Origin: Algoriphagus terrigena DSM 22685
GTDB lineage: Bacteria; Bacteroidota; Bacteroidia; Cytophagales; Cyclobacteriaceae
Reading direction: 5' to 3'
DNA length: 64,000 nt
Assembly: GCF_000429445.1 (NCBI RefSeq)
Contig: NZ_AUBW01000019.1
Coordinates: 1 to 64,000 of the forward strand
In this document: positions 36,015 through 45,087 of the stretch, piece by piece
How the letters are laid out: the number at the start of each line of letters is the position of its first letter
How positions within the stretch are numbered: the stretch's first letter is position 1
Notes under the pieces: generated by a model
The model's input: only the letters and a program-made list of their open reading frames with translations
The model's database searches: none
Told to the model about the DNA's origin: nothing
Position numbers and translations under genes: made by a program

Positions 36015-38144
36015 ATGAAATTAACCATTGCAGCTTTTATACTCTTGGCTGGCTCAGCTTTTACTTTCCCTCAAAAGGAAAAAACCTTTCCACAGGATGT
36101 CGCAACCATCCATGCGGAAAAGCAAGGTCTGCCAGCCGAAGCCATCGACCGAATTCAAGTCATCGCTGGGATTCCGACAGCTCAGGCTCAAGGCATTTCT
36201 TTCGAATTAAAAGATGAAAAATGGACCCCTTCCCAAAATAAGATCGAAGCAAAAGCCTATCCTGAGAAAAACCTTCCCGCGGGTTCCGGCAAAGTCCTCT
36301 CGGCGGTCGATCACCTCGGCACACAATGGATCGGCACCGAAAACGGGCTGTACCGCAGCACTGCAGGAAACAGCTGGGAGACTGTACTTCCTTCAGACAA
36401 TAAATACAGTTGGTCACCTCAAGACGTGGCAGCGTTGGTGGTGGACAGCAAGGACAACCTTTGGTTTGGCGCAAAACAAGGCGTCGGAAGATTGGAGGGT
36501 GGACAATGGAAACTCTTTACCGGAGCGGAAGGCCTTCCTTACAACCACTTCACCAGCGCGGCCGCCGGGCCAAACGGAGAAATCTGGTTTGGCACAGAAA
36601 AAGGAGCGATACGGGTGGAAGGCGACTATTTCTTTTACCGGTTTAGCCGCCGCTGGATGCCGGACGACTTCGTCAATGATATCGCGGTCGATAAATCCGG
36701 AACCGCATGGATCGCGACGAATAAAGGCATTAGCCAGATCGCGTCCGTTCAGATGACATACGAAGAGAAAGCGGCCTTTTTCACCAAGCTAACCGAGGAC
36801 CGCCATGTAAGAATGGGCTTCGTCGCTCCCAATAACCTGATGGTCCCGTTCGACAAGGATTCCTATGAGCTGGGCATTTCGGACAATGACGGCATGTACA
36901 CGTCTATGTATGGCGCCGCTCAGGCTTTCCGCTACGCGGTGACCGGCGATGCCGAAGCCAAGGAGCTGGCGGACCGAAGTTTGGTCGCCTGCAAATGGCT
37001 GGTGGACATCACGCACGAACCAGGCTTTCCCGCCAGGGTAATCATCCCGATCGACTATCGCGAGCCGGTCAACGAGCAGTACAGCCGTGAGTACAACCAG
37101 AGACATCAGCTCTCTGACCCTTTCTGGAAGGATATCTACCCGCGTTTCCCGACCAGCGAAGACGGAAAATACATGTGGAAATGCGACACCAGCTCGGATG
37201 AACTGGCCGGGCATTTCTTCTTTTATGCGATTTATTACGACTTGGTTGCCAAGACGGAGGAAGAAAAAGCGATGGTCCGCGACGTGGTGGCGGATATCAC
37301 GGATCACCTGATTCGAAATGGTTTCATGCTCCGGGATCATGACGGGCAGTCTACCCGTTGGGGGAATTTCTCGCCTGAATACATGGCTTCCTTTTGGGGC
37401 TGGGACCAGCGAGGACTCAACTCGATGATGATGCTGTCCTTTCTCAACGTGGCAAGTCACGTGACCGGAGATGCCAAGTATGAGGAGACGGCCAAGATGC
37501 TTCGTGACAAATACAACTACCACATCAATGCGATGCATGCCAAGGAATTTTTCCCTCCGGACAACGTCGTACCATGGGACAACAACCTTTCGCTGATGAG
37601 CTTTTATGGCTTGATCAATTACGAAAAGGATCCCGAGCTTTTGCTGATGTACCGCGAATCGTTGGAGTACACTTGGCTCCACATCAGCAAGCAAAAGAAT
37701 GCATTTTGGAACGCCATCTATGGAGCGTTGGCGGAGAAGTTTGCGCAAAAAACCAAGGAAGGCGTATTCGATCCAGCCGTCGTATTTCCCGAAAACAAGC
37801 TATATGCTCCTCAAAGAGCGAAATTATACAGTACTTGGGACGCCAAACGCGATGACATCATCGAAATGCTGGAACGTGTGCCGCTGGATATGATCGGCTA
37901 CGAGATGGACAACACCCACCGACTGGACGTCGAGTTTGACCCGACACCGGGACAAAGCGCCGGAAAAGGCTGGCGATACGACACCTTCGCCGTGCCTGTC
38001 GATGAGCGTGGGCATGTGCGTCAGGACCGTGACGGCTTTGACCTTCAATTTCGGGAGGTCGGCGGTGGAGATGCCGAGCAGGAAGGTACCTTCTATCTGT
38101 TGCCTTACTACATGGCAAGGTATCATCAGCTGATTGAGAATTGA
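36015..38144 (+). CDS. Two-component-regulator-propeller protein with large C-terminal domain, function unknown
   Basis: 709 residues with a signal peptide (hydrophobic residues 4-18). Residues about 85-235 hold repeated blade motifs such as GTQWIGTENGLYRS, DNLWFGAKQGVGRL, GEIWFGTEKGAIRV and GTAWIATNKGIS, typical of the propeller repeats in hybrid two-component sensors. Only a few blades are present, and instead of a kinase the rest (about 240-709) is a soluble region with tryptophan- and tyrosine-rich segments (WGNFSPEYMASFWGWDQRG), probably an alpha/alpha barrel related to carbohydrate enzymes. No catalytic residues identified. Likely exported; follows the sugar block after a terminator. 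Confidence 0.7.
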   Translation: MKLTIAAFILLAGSAFTFPQKEKTFPQDVATIHAEKQGLPAEAIDRIQVIAGIPTAQAQGISFELKDEKWTPSQNKIEAKAYPEKNLPAGSGKVLSAVDHLGTQWIGTENGLYRSTAGNSWETVLPSDNKYSWSPQDVAALVVDSKDNLWFGAKQGVGRLEGGQWKLFTGAEGLPYNHFTSAAAGPNGEIWFGTEKGAIRVEGDYFFYRFSRRWMPDDFVNDIAVDKSGTAWIATNKGISQIASVQMTYEEKAAFFTKLTEDRHVRMGFVAPNNLMVPFDKDSYELGISDNDGMYTSMYGAAQAFRYAVTGDAEAKELADRSLVACKWLVDITHEPGFPARVIIPIDYREPVNEQYSREYNQRHQLSDPFWKDIYPRFPTSEDGKYMWKCDTSSDELAGHFFFYAIYYDLVAKTEEEKAMVRDVVADITDHLIRNGFMLRDHDGQSTRWGNFSPEYMASFWGWDQRGLNSMMMLSFLNVASHVTGDAKYEETAKMLRDKYNYHINAMHAKEFFPPDNVVPWDNNLSLMSFYGLINYEKDPELLLMYRESLEYTWLHISKQKNAFWNAIYGALAEKFAQKTKEGVFDPAVVFPENKLYAPQRAKLYSTWDAKRDDIIEMLERVPLDMIGYEMDNTHRLDVEFDPTPGQSAGKGWRYDTFAVPVDERGHVRQDRDGFDLQFREVGGGDAEQEGTFYLLPYYMARYHQLIEN

Positions 38145-38153
38145 TCTAAAAGA

Positions 38154-38190
38154 AAACCCCTCAAAAGCACTTGACTTTTGAGGGGTTTTT
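38154..38190 (+). terminator. Strong bidirectional-looking terminator
   Basis: 15-bp perfect stem AAAACCCCTCAAAAG / complement (38176-38190), 7-base loop, A-run before and T-run after, 10 bases after the propeller gene stop. It could also stop leftward transcripts. Confidence 0.88.
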
Positions 38191-38291
38191 CAAAATCTCC
38201 GGTTGACGACTCAAGGTGACAATTATCAACTCAATTCTTCTACGGATGAAAATAGCATGTTGGACGCCAAATTTATCGGACTGTCTAACTT

Positions 38292-39041
38292 CTATTTAAT
38301 CGGTGAGTAAGGCAGCGACTTGAAGAAAACCGCGTCGACTTTCTCTACGATCTTGCCCGATTCTTCGGAAGCGTCTCTCGCTTTCACCCAATCAGGATCT
38401 ACTCTGAAGGCATCAAAAGCGGCGTTGAACGCATCTTTATTGTCATGTCCCAAGAGGTAAACCAACTTTGGCTGCGCTCCGTCTTTTTCGACAGTCAGGA
38501 AATAGGGGTAGTTTTTTAGCCCTTGCTTCGCAAACAAGTCACGGGTATGATCCCGGAAACGGGCTTGGATATTTTCGATCTTACCGGGAAAGCAATGATA
38601 CGTTCTGAGCTGAAAGATGCCGCTACCGGTCGGAATCGGCGTGTCGTTCAGTTCGGGAGCCAAGACCATAAAGGTCGATTCGACTTTGGCAACTAAGGGC
38701 CCATTGACATGGGAGGCTTCATACGCCTTTTTCCACTCGGGATCATTCATGAAGCTCTCCCACATCTTGTCGCGGGAGGCCGCGTCGGGATAACCCAAGA
38801 TGTAGGACATGGAATTGTCCGTATTCTCATCAGGGACGAGATAAATGATATTTACCATCCCGGCTTTTTCAAAAAGCTTCATGGTGTGATCCTGAAAACG
38901 CTTGAGCAGGTCAGGCAGTTTACCCTCATGCGCGTAATACTTGCGCATTTCGAAGTACTTGGATTTGGAGAGGTCAGGCGTCTGGGCAAATGCCCCTAAA
39001 CCAATTGTCATGGCGAGTAGAAATAGAAAGATTGTCTTCAT
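38292..39041 (-). CDS. Secreted NIPSNAP-family protein
   Basis: 249 residues from the ATG at 39041; the signal peptide (MKTIFLFLLAMTIGLGAFAQ) fixes this start. Two NIPSNAP-like ferredoxin-fold halves (YFEMRKYYAHEGKLPDLLKR; FQLRTYHCFPGKIENIQARF) each begin with the conserved R-Y and are followed by WxxF or FDAFR motifs. The family occurs near sugar or aromatic catabolism genes in Bacteroidota; the reaction is unknown. Confidence 0.86.
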   Translation of the reverse strand: MKTIFLFLLAMTIGLGAFAQTPDLSKSKYFEMRKYYAHEGKLPDLLKRFQDHTMKLFEKAGMVNIIYLVPDENTDNSMSYILGYPDAASRDKMWESFMNDPEWKKAYEASHVNGPLVAKVESTFMVLAPELNDTPIPTGSGIFQLRTYHCFPGKIENIQARFRDHTRDLFAKQGLKNYPYFLTVEKDGAQPKLVYLLGHDNKDAFNAAFDAFRVDPDWVKARDASEESGKIVEKVDAVFFKSLPYSPIK

Positions 39042-39191
39042 TAGGTTAATGGGTTTGTGTTGGATGTTAATTTGTAATACCACCAACCGATCGGCTAGCA
39101 GCGAGGTAATCAATTGTTTTCGTTAGATAAAGTCGACGGTCGACTGTAGCGTTATTCATCTTACCAAAGTGGCTTCAATAGGATGATCACA

Positions 39192-39554
39192 CTATTTTTT
39201 CCAGGCCTTATACAGGGCAGGACTCAATACGAGCGCAATGGTCAACAAGCCGAAAGTCTCACGGTTTTCCTCCATTTGCTGCGTTTTCATGGTCAAGTCT
39301 TTTTGTGCCCATTCCTGGGAAACCCACTCTCCTACTCCTCCGGGAAAGAAATAAACAGCACCAAGCAGGCATAAAACCACAACGAGTGTCAGCGGGATTT
39401 TTGGGAAAATCCCCCGCATGCCAAAAAGACAAAACACCATGGCGACTCCATAAATGCTGATCCAAACTTCCGGATCCGGATCGTTGAATTGCCAATAGGT
39501 AAATAGTCCAAATAGTAAGAACCAAAGTCCGAAGTAGTACTGGTTGAATTTCAT
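39192..39554 (-). CDS. TMEM220-like small membrane protein
   Basis: 120 residues, about four membrane helices. The QFNDPDPEVWISIYG motif after helix 1 is characteristic of the TMEM220 family. Function unknown. The segment before it (39114-39191) holds no gene. Confidence 0.8.
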   Translation of the reverse strand: MKFNQYYFGLWFLLFGLFTYWQFNDPDPEVWISIYGVAMVFCLFGMRGIFPKIPLTLVVVLCLLGAVYFFPGGVGEWVSQEWAQKDLTMKTQQMEENRETFGLLTIALVLSPALYKAWKK

Positions 39555-39687
39555 GGTTACTGAGCTTGACTGCTAAAACTAAGCAAATTTGGCATGAATC
39601 TGAAAGGCTTGTGACAGAAGGCTGCTGAGTGGAAAAAGCGTGGGAAAACATTCTTTTTTCGGCTAGATTTCGCAAAAATTCAAACCC

Positions 39688-40287
39688 ATGATTCACTTCA
39701 AACCTGCCGAATCTCCCGAGGAACTGGAAGGCATCCTAAGCCTTCAGCGTAGCAATCTGCCAAAAAACATCACAGCAGCCGAAAAATCAGAGCAGGGTTT
39801 CGTTACGGTCAACCACAGTTTTGAGCAGCTGGCCGAGATGAATGCGATAGCGCCGCATCTGATTGCGAAAGACGGCGAGCAGGTCGTGGGCTATATCTTG
39901 GCCATGACCAAAGCCTCCAAAGCGTTGGTCCCGGTACTCGTGCCAATGTTTAACCAATTTGACGGGCTCAATTTTGGTGGAAAGCCAGTTTCATCACTCG
40001 AGTATCTCGTGATCGGACAAATCTGCGTGGACAAAAGCTACCGGGGTCAGGGGATTTTTGACAGAATGTATGCGGCTTACGGGGAGATTTTTTCCAAGCG
40101 TTTTGACTTTGCAATCACAGAGATTGCGGTATCCAACGTCCGTTCGATCAAAGCCCATCAGCGAGTCGGATTTGAAGTTATTCATGAGTTCTCTGATCAA
40201 ACTGACGATTGGGCTATTGTAGCGCTGGATTGGAAAAGAATGAAAAGCAGGTCAGACAAGGACAGTTTGGACTTGAAGAAGAAATAA
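39688..40287 (+). CDS. GNAT-family N-acetyltransferase
   Basis: 199 residues. The acetyl-CoA-binding motif A is IGQICVDKSYRGQGIFDRMY near residue 110-130 (QICVDKSYRGQGIFDRMY), with SNVRSIKAHQRVGFEVIHEF following. Acceptor unknown. Converges with the sulfatase gene on a shared terminator. Confidence 0.9.
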   Translation: MIHFKPAESPEELEGILSLQRSNLPKNITAAEKSEQGFVTVNHSFEQLAEMNAIAPHLIAKDGEQVVGYILAMTKASKALVPVLVPMFNQFDGLNFGGKPVSSLEYLVIGQICVDKSYRGQGIFDRMYAAYGEIFSKRFDFAITEIAVSNVRSIKAHQRVGFEVIHEFSDQTDDWAIVALDWKRMKSRSDKDSLDLKKK

Positions 40288-40331
40288 TTTCATCCTACTT
40301 ATAGGGTAATAAGTAAATGATTGGGTAAGGG

Positions 40332-40358
40332 AACGGGGGCCACAGGCTCCCGTTTTTT
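40332..40358. terminator. Bidirectional terminator between the GNAT and sulfatase genes
   Basis: 10-bp stem AACGGGGGCC / GGCTCCCGTT (one G-T pair), 3-base loop, T-run on the rightward side. It serves the GNAT gene; the sulfatase stop is next to it. Confidence 0.75.
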
Positions 40359-41808
40359 AGTTATCAAACAGACCAAACACCGGATTTGGCAGGTGTGACT
40401 TCCTGATCAGAGAATCCAATTCGCTTACTTTTTCAGGATTTTGCGCAGCCAAGTCCGTCTGCTCGCTTGGATCATCAGCGAGATTAAAAAGCTCCAATGT
40501 GATCTTGGTCGAGTCTGTCACCTGATACTTGACGAGCTTCCAGTTGTCTTTGAGGACTGCCTGCCGTCCGCCCAACTCGTGAAATTCCCAGTAGAGGTAC
40601 TCATGCTCGGTTTGTTTTTTTTCTCCAACAAGGCTTGGCAAAAACGAAACTCCGTCGATGCCGGCAGGTGCTTTCTCCCCAAGAATATCGGCGAAAGTCG
40701 GCAACCAGTCCCAAAACGCAGAGACGTGGTCCGAGCTGCTTCCGGCCTTCACTTTGCCTGGCCACTTTACGATCATCGGCACATGAACGCCGCCCTCGTA
40801 GAGGTCTCTTTTGTAGCCACGGAAGGACCCATTGGAGTCGAAGAAGTCAGGATCTGCCCCTCCTTCCCGATGGGCGCCGTTGTCGGAAGTAAAGACGATG
40901 ATCGTATTTTCAGCAAGTCCAAGCTCCTCCAATTTCCCCAACACTTCACCCACATACACATCGATCCGCTCTACCATCGCCGCAAAAGCAGCATGCGGAT
41001 TCGGATGTGATTGATAGGCTGAGATCTTCATGTCGGGGCCATAATCCCCGCCTGGAGGTGCTACGTGAGGCTTTTCATCTCCGAATTTGGTTTTATACTT
41101 TTGCAAAATTTCATCATCCGGCGCCGCCAATTCAGCATGTGGCGTCACGATCGGCATAAAGAGAAAGAAGGGCTTTTCCTTGTTCTGCTCGATAAATTCC
41201 AGCGTTTTCTCTTGGATCACATCTGGCGCATAGGTGGTTCTTTGTGTCCAATCGTTGCCCGGCATAGGCACTTTTTGGCCGTTTTCCCAAAGATAGGCGG
41301 GATAGTACCGGTGCGCATAGCGCTGACACAGGTATCCGTAGAATTGCCCGAAACCCTGATGGATCGGCTCGCCGGAAGTTCCGTTCATCCCCAAGCCCCA
41401 CTTCCCAAAAGCACCGGTGACGTAGCCCGCCTGTTGAAAGATCTTGCTGATGGTCTGAACTGAATCTGTCATGGGCAGTTGTCCCTCGGGCTGCACTTCA
41501 GAATTGCCCCGGATCGGAGTATGCCCCGTGTGTAGTCCGGTCAGCAGCGCTGACCGGGATGGGGCGCAGACCGGCGAACCGGAATAGTGCCGGGTAAACA
41601 CCATTCCCTCCTTTGCGAGGCGGTCAATGTTGGGCGTCTCGATGTACTGCTGCCCCAAAAAACCTAAATCCCCGTAGCCCAAGTCATCGGCGAGGATAAA
41701 AATGACGTTGGGTTTTGCCTCGGGACTTTCACCCGAATCGCTTTCACCACAGGATAAAAGAGCCAGGCAGATGAACAGAGCTTGGGTAATGGAAAGTGAA
41801 AATTTCAT
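40357..41808 (-). CDS. Sulfatase lipoprotein (arylsulfatase-type)
   Basis: 483 residues from the ATG at 41808, whose next residues form a lipoprotein signal (FICLALLSC); a longer frame upstream is not credible. The active-site motif is CAPSR with Cys81, the residue converted to formylglycine in known sulfatases. Metal-site segments are ADDLGYGDLG near the N-terminus and TSDNGAH later. Removes sulfate from a sugar or phenol; the target is unknown. It is divergent from a Tat-exported oxidoreductase gene, 115 bases apart. No formylglycine-generating enzyme lies in this window. Confidence 0.93.
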   Translation of the reverse strand: MKFSLSITQALFICLALLSCGESDSGESPEAKPNVIFILADDLGYGDLGFLGQQYIETPNIDRLAKEGMVFTRHYSGSPVCAPSRSALLTGLHTGHTPIRGNSEVQPEGQLPMTDSVQTISKIFQQAGYVTGAFGKWGLGMNGTSGEPIHQGFGQFYGYLCQRYAHRYYPAYLWENGQKVPMPGNDWTQRTTYAPDVIQEKTLEFIEQNKEKPFFLFMPIVTPHAELAAPDDEILQKYKTKFGDEKPHVAPPGGDYGPDMKISAYQSHPNPHAAFAAMVERIDVYVGEVLGKLEELGLAENTIIVFTSDNGAHREGGADPDFFDSNGSFRGYKRDLYEGGVHVPMIVKWPGKVKAGSSSDHVSAFWDWLPTFADILGEKAPAGIDGVSFLPSLVGEKKQTEHEYLYWEFHELGGRQAVLKDNWKLVKYQVTDSTKITLELFNLADDPSEQTDLAAQNPEKVSELDSLIRKSHLPNPVFGLFDN

Positions 41809-41923
41809 AATCCAAAGTAACTTAAAATCAGAAACCCGAAGCAATTCTTCTGCTTTGATTCCTCCAAAAAGACCGGAAAACCCTATCTTCAGTTCACACC
41901 GAGTTTCCCAGCCCAAAACAACC

Positions 41924-43249
41924 ATGCACAACCGAAGAAATTTCCTAAAATCCTCCACGCTATTCGCTGGAGGGCTTTGGCTGAGCCCAAGTCTGATCCA
42001 AGCCCGTCAAAAAATCTCCTCCAGCGATCAAGTCAGGGTGGCATTGGTAGGCTGCAACAATATGGGATTCAGCATCCTTCGTCATCACCTGGCGCTTCCG
42101 GAAGTGGAATGTGTGGCGATCTGCGATGTGGACCAAAATATCTTGGACAAGCGAATCGCCGAGGTGGAGACGGCAACTGGAAAGAAGCCTCAAAGATTTA
42201 CAGACTTTAGGAAACTGCTTGAATTAAAAGAGCTCGACGCCGTCATCGTCGGCACGCCGGATCATTGGCATTGCCTGATCGCTGTGGCAGCCTGCCAAGT
42301 CGGAAAGGATGTCTATGTGGAAAAGCCCATGGCAAATTCCATCGGAGAATGCGACCTGATGGCTCAGGCTGCCGCAAAATACAACCGCATCATGCAAGTG
42401 GGCCAGCAGCAGCGGGCAGGCCGGGGATTTATCGAAGCGAGGGACTTGGTGCAAAGCGGAGCGTTGGGGAAAATCCGAAAAGTCAACATCTGGTCTAACT
42501 TCAACTACGGCCTCGGTAATATGATTGTGCCGGAGACGCCGGTTCCTGTGGGTGTGGACTACGATTTTTGGCTTGGCCCCGCTCCGTCCAGAGCTTTCAA
42601 CCCAAACCGGTTTCATGGCAGTTGGAGACATTTCTGGGACTACGGAGGCGGCTTGATGTCGGACTGGGGAGTCCATTTGTTGGATATGGCCATTTGGGTA
42701 GAGGAAGAGCCCGCGGCTCCGTCGCGTGTATTGACCTATGCCCGCAATGCAGATAAGGAAGGCCGGGATCGGGACACCTTTGACACGATGAATGTGCTCT
42801 ATCCCAAAAAGGACTTTCTGATCAACTACGACATGAACGGAGGCCTACAGACCGGCCCATATGGAAAACCCTACGGAATAGCGTATGTCGGTGATCAAGG
42901 CACGCTGGTCGTGAACCGCAACGGATACGAAATCTATCCGGAACTGGACCCAACCACGAAAGCCAATAAAATCGAAGCTAAGAAACTCGAAGGCACTACC
43001 GAATCCCACAATCTCCACGTGGCCAATTTTGTAGCATGCATCAAAAGCCGGGATCAGCCCAACTGTCCGCCAGAAGCCGGAAGAATAGCTGCACTCCACG
43101 CGCATATCCCCAATATAGCAGCCAGAGTGGGTGCGGAGGAGTTGATCTGGGATGATCCCAGTCGACAATTTGTCGGGAACGCAGCTGCGAATGCCTTGAT
43201 CCTACCAGAATACCGAACGCCTTGGGCGCTTCCTACAATTCCAGTTTAG
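41924..43249 (+). CDS. Tat-exported Gfo/Idh/MocA-type oxidoreductase
   Basis: 441 residues from the ATG at 41924, where a twin-arginine signal begins (HNRRNFLKSSTLFAGG). The Rossmann motif is VALVGCNNMGFSILR, the EKPMANS motif carries the conserved lysine of the family, and the C-terminal beta-sheet dimerisation domain follows (FNPNRFHGSWRHFWDYGGG, then MSDWGVHLLDMA). Members oxidise or cleave glycosides with NAD(P) held tightly; the exported forms act on carbohydrates in the periplasm. The neighbouring sulfatase gene is divergent. Confidence 0.93.
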   Translation: MHNRRNFLKSSTLFAGGLWLSPSLIQARQKISSSDQVRVALVGCNNMGFSILRHHLALPEVECVAICDVDQNILDKRIAEVETATGKKPQRFTDFRKLLELKELDAVIVGTPDHWHCLIAVAACQVGKDVYVEKPMANSIGECDLMAQAAAKYNRIMQVGQQQRAGRGFIEARDLVQSGALGKIRKVNIWSNFNYGLGNMIVPETPVPVGVDYDFWLGPAPSRAFNPNRFHGSWRHFWDYGGGLMSDWGVHLLDMAIWVEEEPAAPSRVLTYARNADKEGRDRDTFDTMNVLYPKKDFLINYDMNGGLQTGPYGKPYGIAYVGDQGTLVVNRNGYEIYPELDPTTKANKIEAKKLEGTTESHNLHVANFVACIKSRDQPNCPPEAGRIAALHAHIPNIAARVGAEELIWDDPSRQFVGNAAANALILPEYRTPWALPTIPV

Positions 43250-43345
43250 CCGTTCAGGTTCGTTCTGCCTCTCGTATTTTTCATCGAAAAAGCGATGGAT
43301 TGGAGCGCAAGTACTACAGCGAATCTGATTGTTAAAGAACCGGAC

Positions 43346-44746
43346 TTAGCCCTGAACCTTCAGATTATCCCCGTCCCGAAAGTGAAGTCGTCGGAACACC
43401 AAACCGGAAAGGATGGTCAAACTACCGATGACCAAGAAGGTGTAGCGAAAGGCATTGTGGACTTCATTTTGGATCAGTCTCACGTCTCCTTCAAAGAGCT
43501 TCAGCACAATCAACCCAAAAGCAACTCCAAAACCGATCGCCAACTGCTGATTGACCGAAATCAGTGAATTACCGCTGCTGGCTTGGTAATTCCTCAGGTC
43601 GGCAAGCGAGATGGAATTCATCGAGGTGAACTGGATGGAATTGAAAAATCCCAGCAAAGCAATAATCGGCAGATGCCAAAATATGGAATCATTGATCCCC
43701 GGCAAAGCCAAGGTACAGATCAAGAATCCGATCATAAACGTATTCGCCATCAGCGTATTTCGATAGCCAAACCTGTCAAGAATCCCGATCACGACCGATT
43801 TGCCAAACATCGCAGTCAAGGCCATCGGCGCCACGATCCAGCCTGAGGTCACAGCCGACTCTCCGTAGGCGATCTGGATCATCAGGGGCAGCAGCAAGGG
43901 CACAGAGCTGATCCCAAGGCGCGTCGCCAGATTTCCCAAGATACCCACCCGAAAGGTGCGAACCTGGAAAAGACCCAGCGGAAAAATCGGGTTTTCCTCC
44001 CGTCGGGCATGTCGATAGTAGAAGTACAGCATCAAAAATCCCAGGACCAGAGCGAACAAAATAGGCGTCACATGAACCGTATTGCCGAGCAGCTCGAGCG
44101 AAACAGACAGCAAAAAGGAAGCGGCTGCAAAGATCAGAAACCCCTTTAGATCAAAATCCAGAACCTCAGAACGGAAATCGGGCATATACTTGATGCTGAG
44201 CAAAATCCCAATCAGTGCAATCGGCAGATTGATCAGAAAAATCCAATGCCAGGTGAGATAATCCACCATGTAGCCTCCCACCAAAGGCCCCAAAACAGGC
44301 CCGATCAACGCCGGTATGATGGCAAAGTTCATCGCCTGCACCAACTCGTTTTTGGGATAGGTCTTGAGCAGCGTCAGTCTACCGACGGGGGTCATCAAAC
44401 TGCCGCCAATACCCTGCAAGACTCGGGAAAATACCAACTGGGTGAGATCTTGGGAGAGTGAGCAAAACAGCGAGCCCAAGGCAAACAGAAACAAAGCAGC
44501 GATGAAGGTCTTTTTGGTACCAAATTTATCCGCCAGAAAACCGCTGATCGGCATCAGCAAAGCCAAGGTCAACACGTAGCTGATGATGGCATTCTGCATG
44601 TCGAGCGGAGACTCGCCGAGATCCTTGGCGATAGCCGGCAGGGAAGTATTCAGGATGGTGGAGTCCAGCATCTGCATAAAAATTGCCGTCGCCAGGATAA
44701 TGGGAAGCACTTTTTTGATTTGAGGGCTGAGAATTTGCTGATCCAT
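43346..44746 (-). CDS. DHA2-family MFS transporter (EmrB/QacA-type)
   Basis: 466 residues, about 14 membrane helices. Opens with LDSTILNTSLPAIAKDLG (motif D of the DHA2 family), followed by FGTKKTFIAALF and the GGSLMTPVGRLTL region. Expected to export drugs or other hydrophobic compounds using the proton gradient. No membrane-fusion partner is adjacent, as in MdtD-like single pumps. A TATCTTTG box lies about 31 bases upstream. Confidence 0.92.
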   Translation of the reverse strand: MDQQILSPQIKKVLPIILATAIFMQMLDSTILNTSLPAIAKDLGESPLDMQNAIISYVLTLALLMPISGFLADKFGTKKTFIAALFLFALGSLFCSLSQDLTQLVFSRVLQGIGGSLMTPVGRLTLLKTYPKNELVQAMNFAIIPALIGPVLGPLVGGYMVDYLTWHWIFLINLPIALIGILLSIKYMPDFRSEVLDFDLKGFLIFAAASFLLSVSLELLGNTVHVTPILFALVLGFLMLYFYYRHARREENPIFPLGLFQVRTFRVGILGNLATRLGISSVPLLLPLMIQIAYGESAVTSGWIVAPMALTAMFGKSVVIGILDRFGYRNTLMANTFMIGFLICTLALPGINDSIFWHLPIIALLGFFNSIQFTSMNSISLADLRNYQASSGNSLISVNQQLAIGFGVAFGLIVLKLFEGDVRLIQNEVHNAFRYTFLVIGSLTILSGLVFRRLHFRDGDNLKVQG

Positions 44747-44776
44747 AAATCGTCATCTTCTGTAAAAAATCTCCAG

Positions 44777-44784
44777 CAAAGATA
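44777..44784 (-). promoter_or_regulatory. Putative -7 promoter box of the MFS gene
   Basis: On the minus strand TATCTTTG matches the Bacteroidota TAnnTTTG box; about 31 bases ahead of the ATG. Confidence 0.4.
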
Positions 44785-44987
44785 ACCTCCTGTCCTTGAT
44801 ATTCGGGCAGCAGACCTGCCAGGTCGCATAAGACTAACTGAGGAAAGAAGGGGCTGGTTCCAAGGCCTGATGATATTGAAGAAATTACCTCCGAAGCGAC
44901 GAAATACGGCAACTGCAAGAATAACTTTCCGGAAAAAAATTCCAACAAGATTGAGTATCGACCCAATATTTCCAGCTGTCACTGAGG

Positions 44988-45034
44988 CCGAAAAACAGAA
45001 ATGGGAAGCATCTCTTAACGAAAGCTTCCCATTT
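44988..45034 (-). terminator. Hairpin with T-run on the minus strand
   Basis: AAATGGGAAGC (44999-45009) pairs with GCTTCCCATTT (45024-45034), 14-base loop. Read leftward, the stem is followed by CTGTTTTTCGG, which fits a terminator for transcripts coming from the array side. Confidence 0.55.
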
Positions 45035-45087
45035 AATGAACTGGAAACCATAGCCTCCAACTCAATCCAAGCTACAGTTCAAAGACT

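Noticed and set aside
36789..37748. 319-residue minus frame inside the propeller gene
   Set aside because: Antisense to a clear coding frame; composition looks like a shadow of the plus-strand codons.
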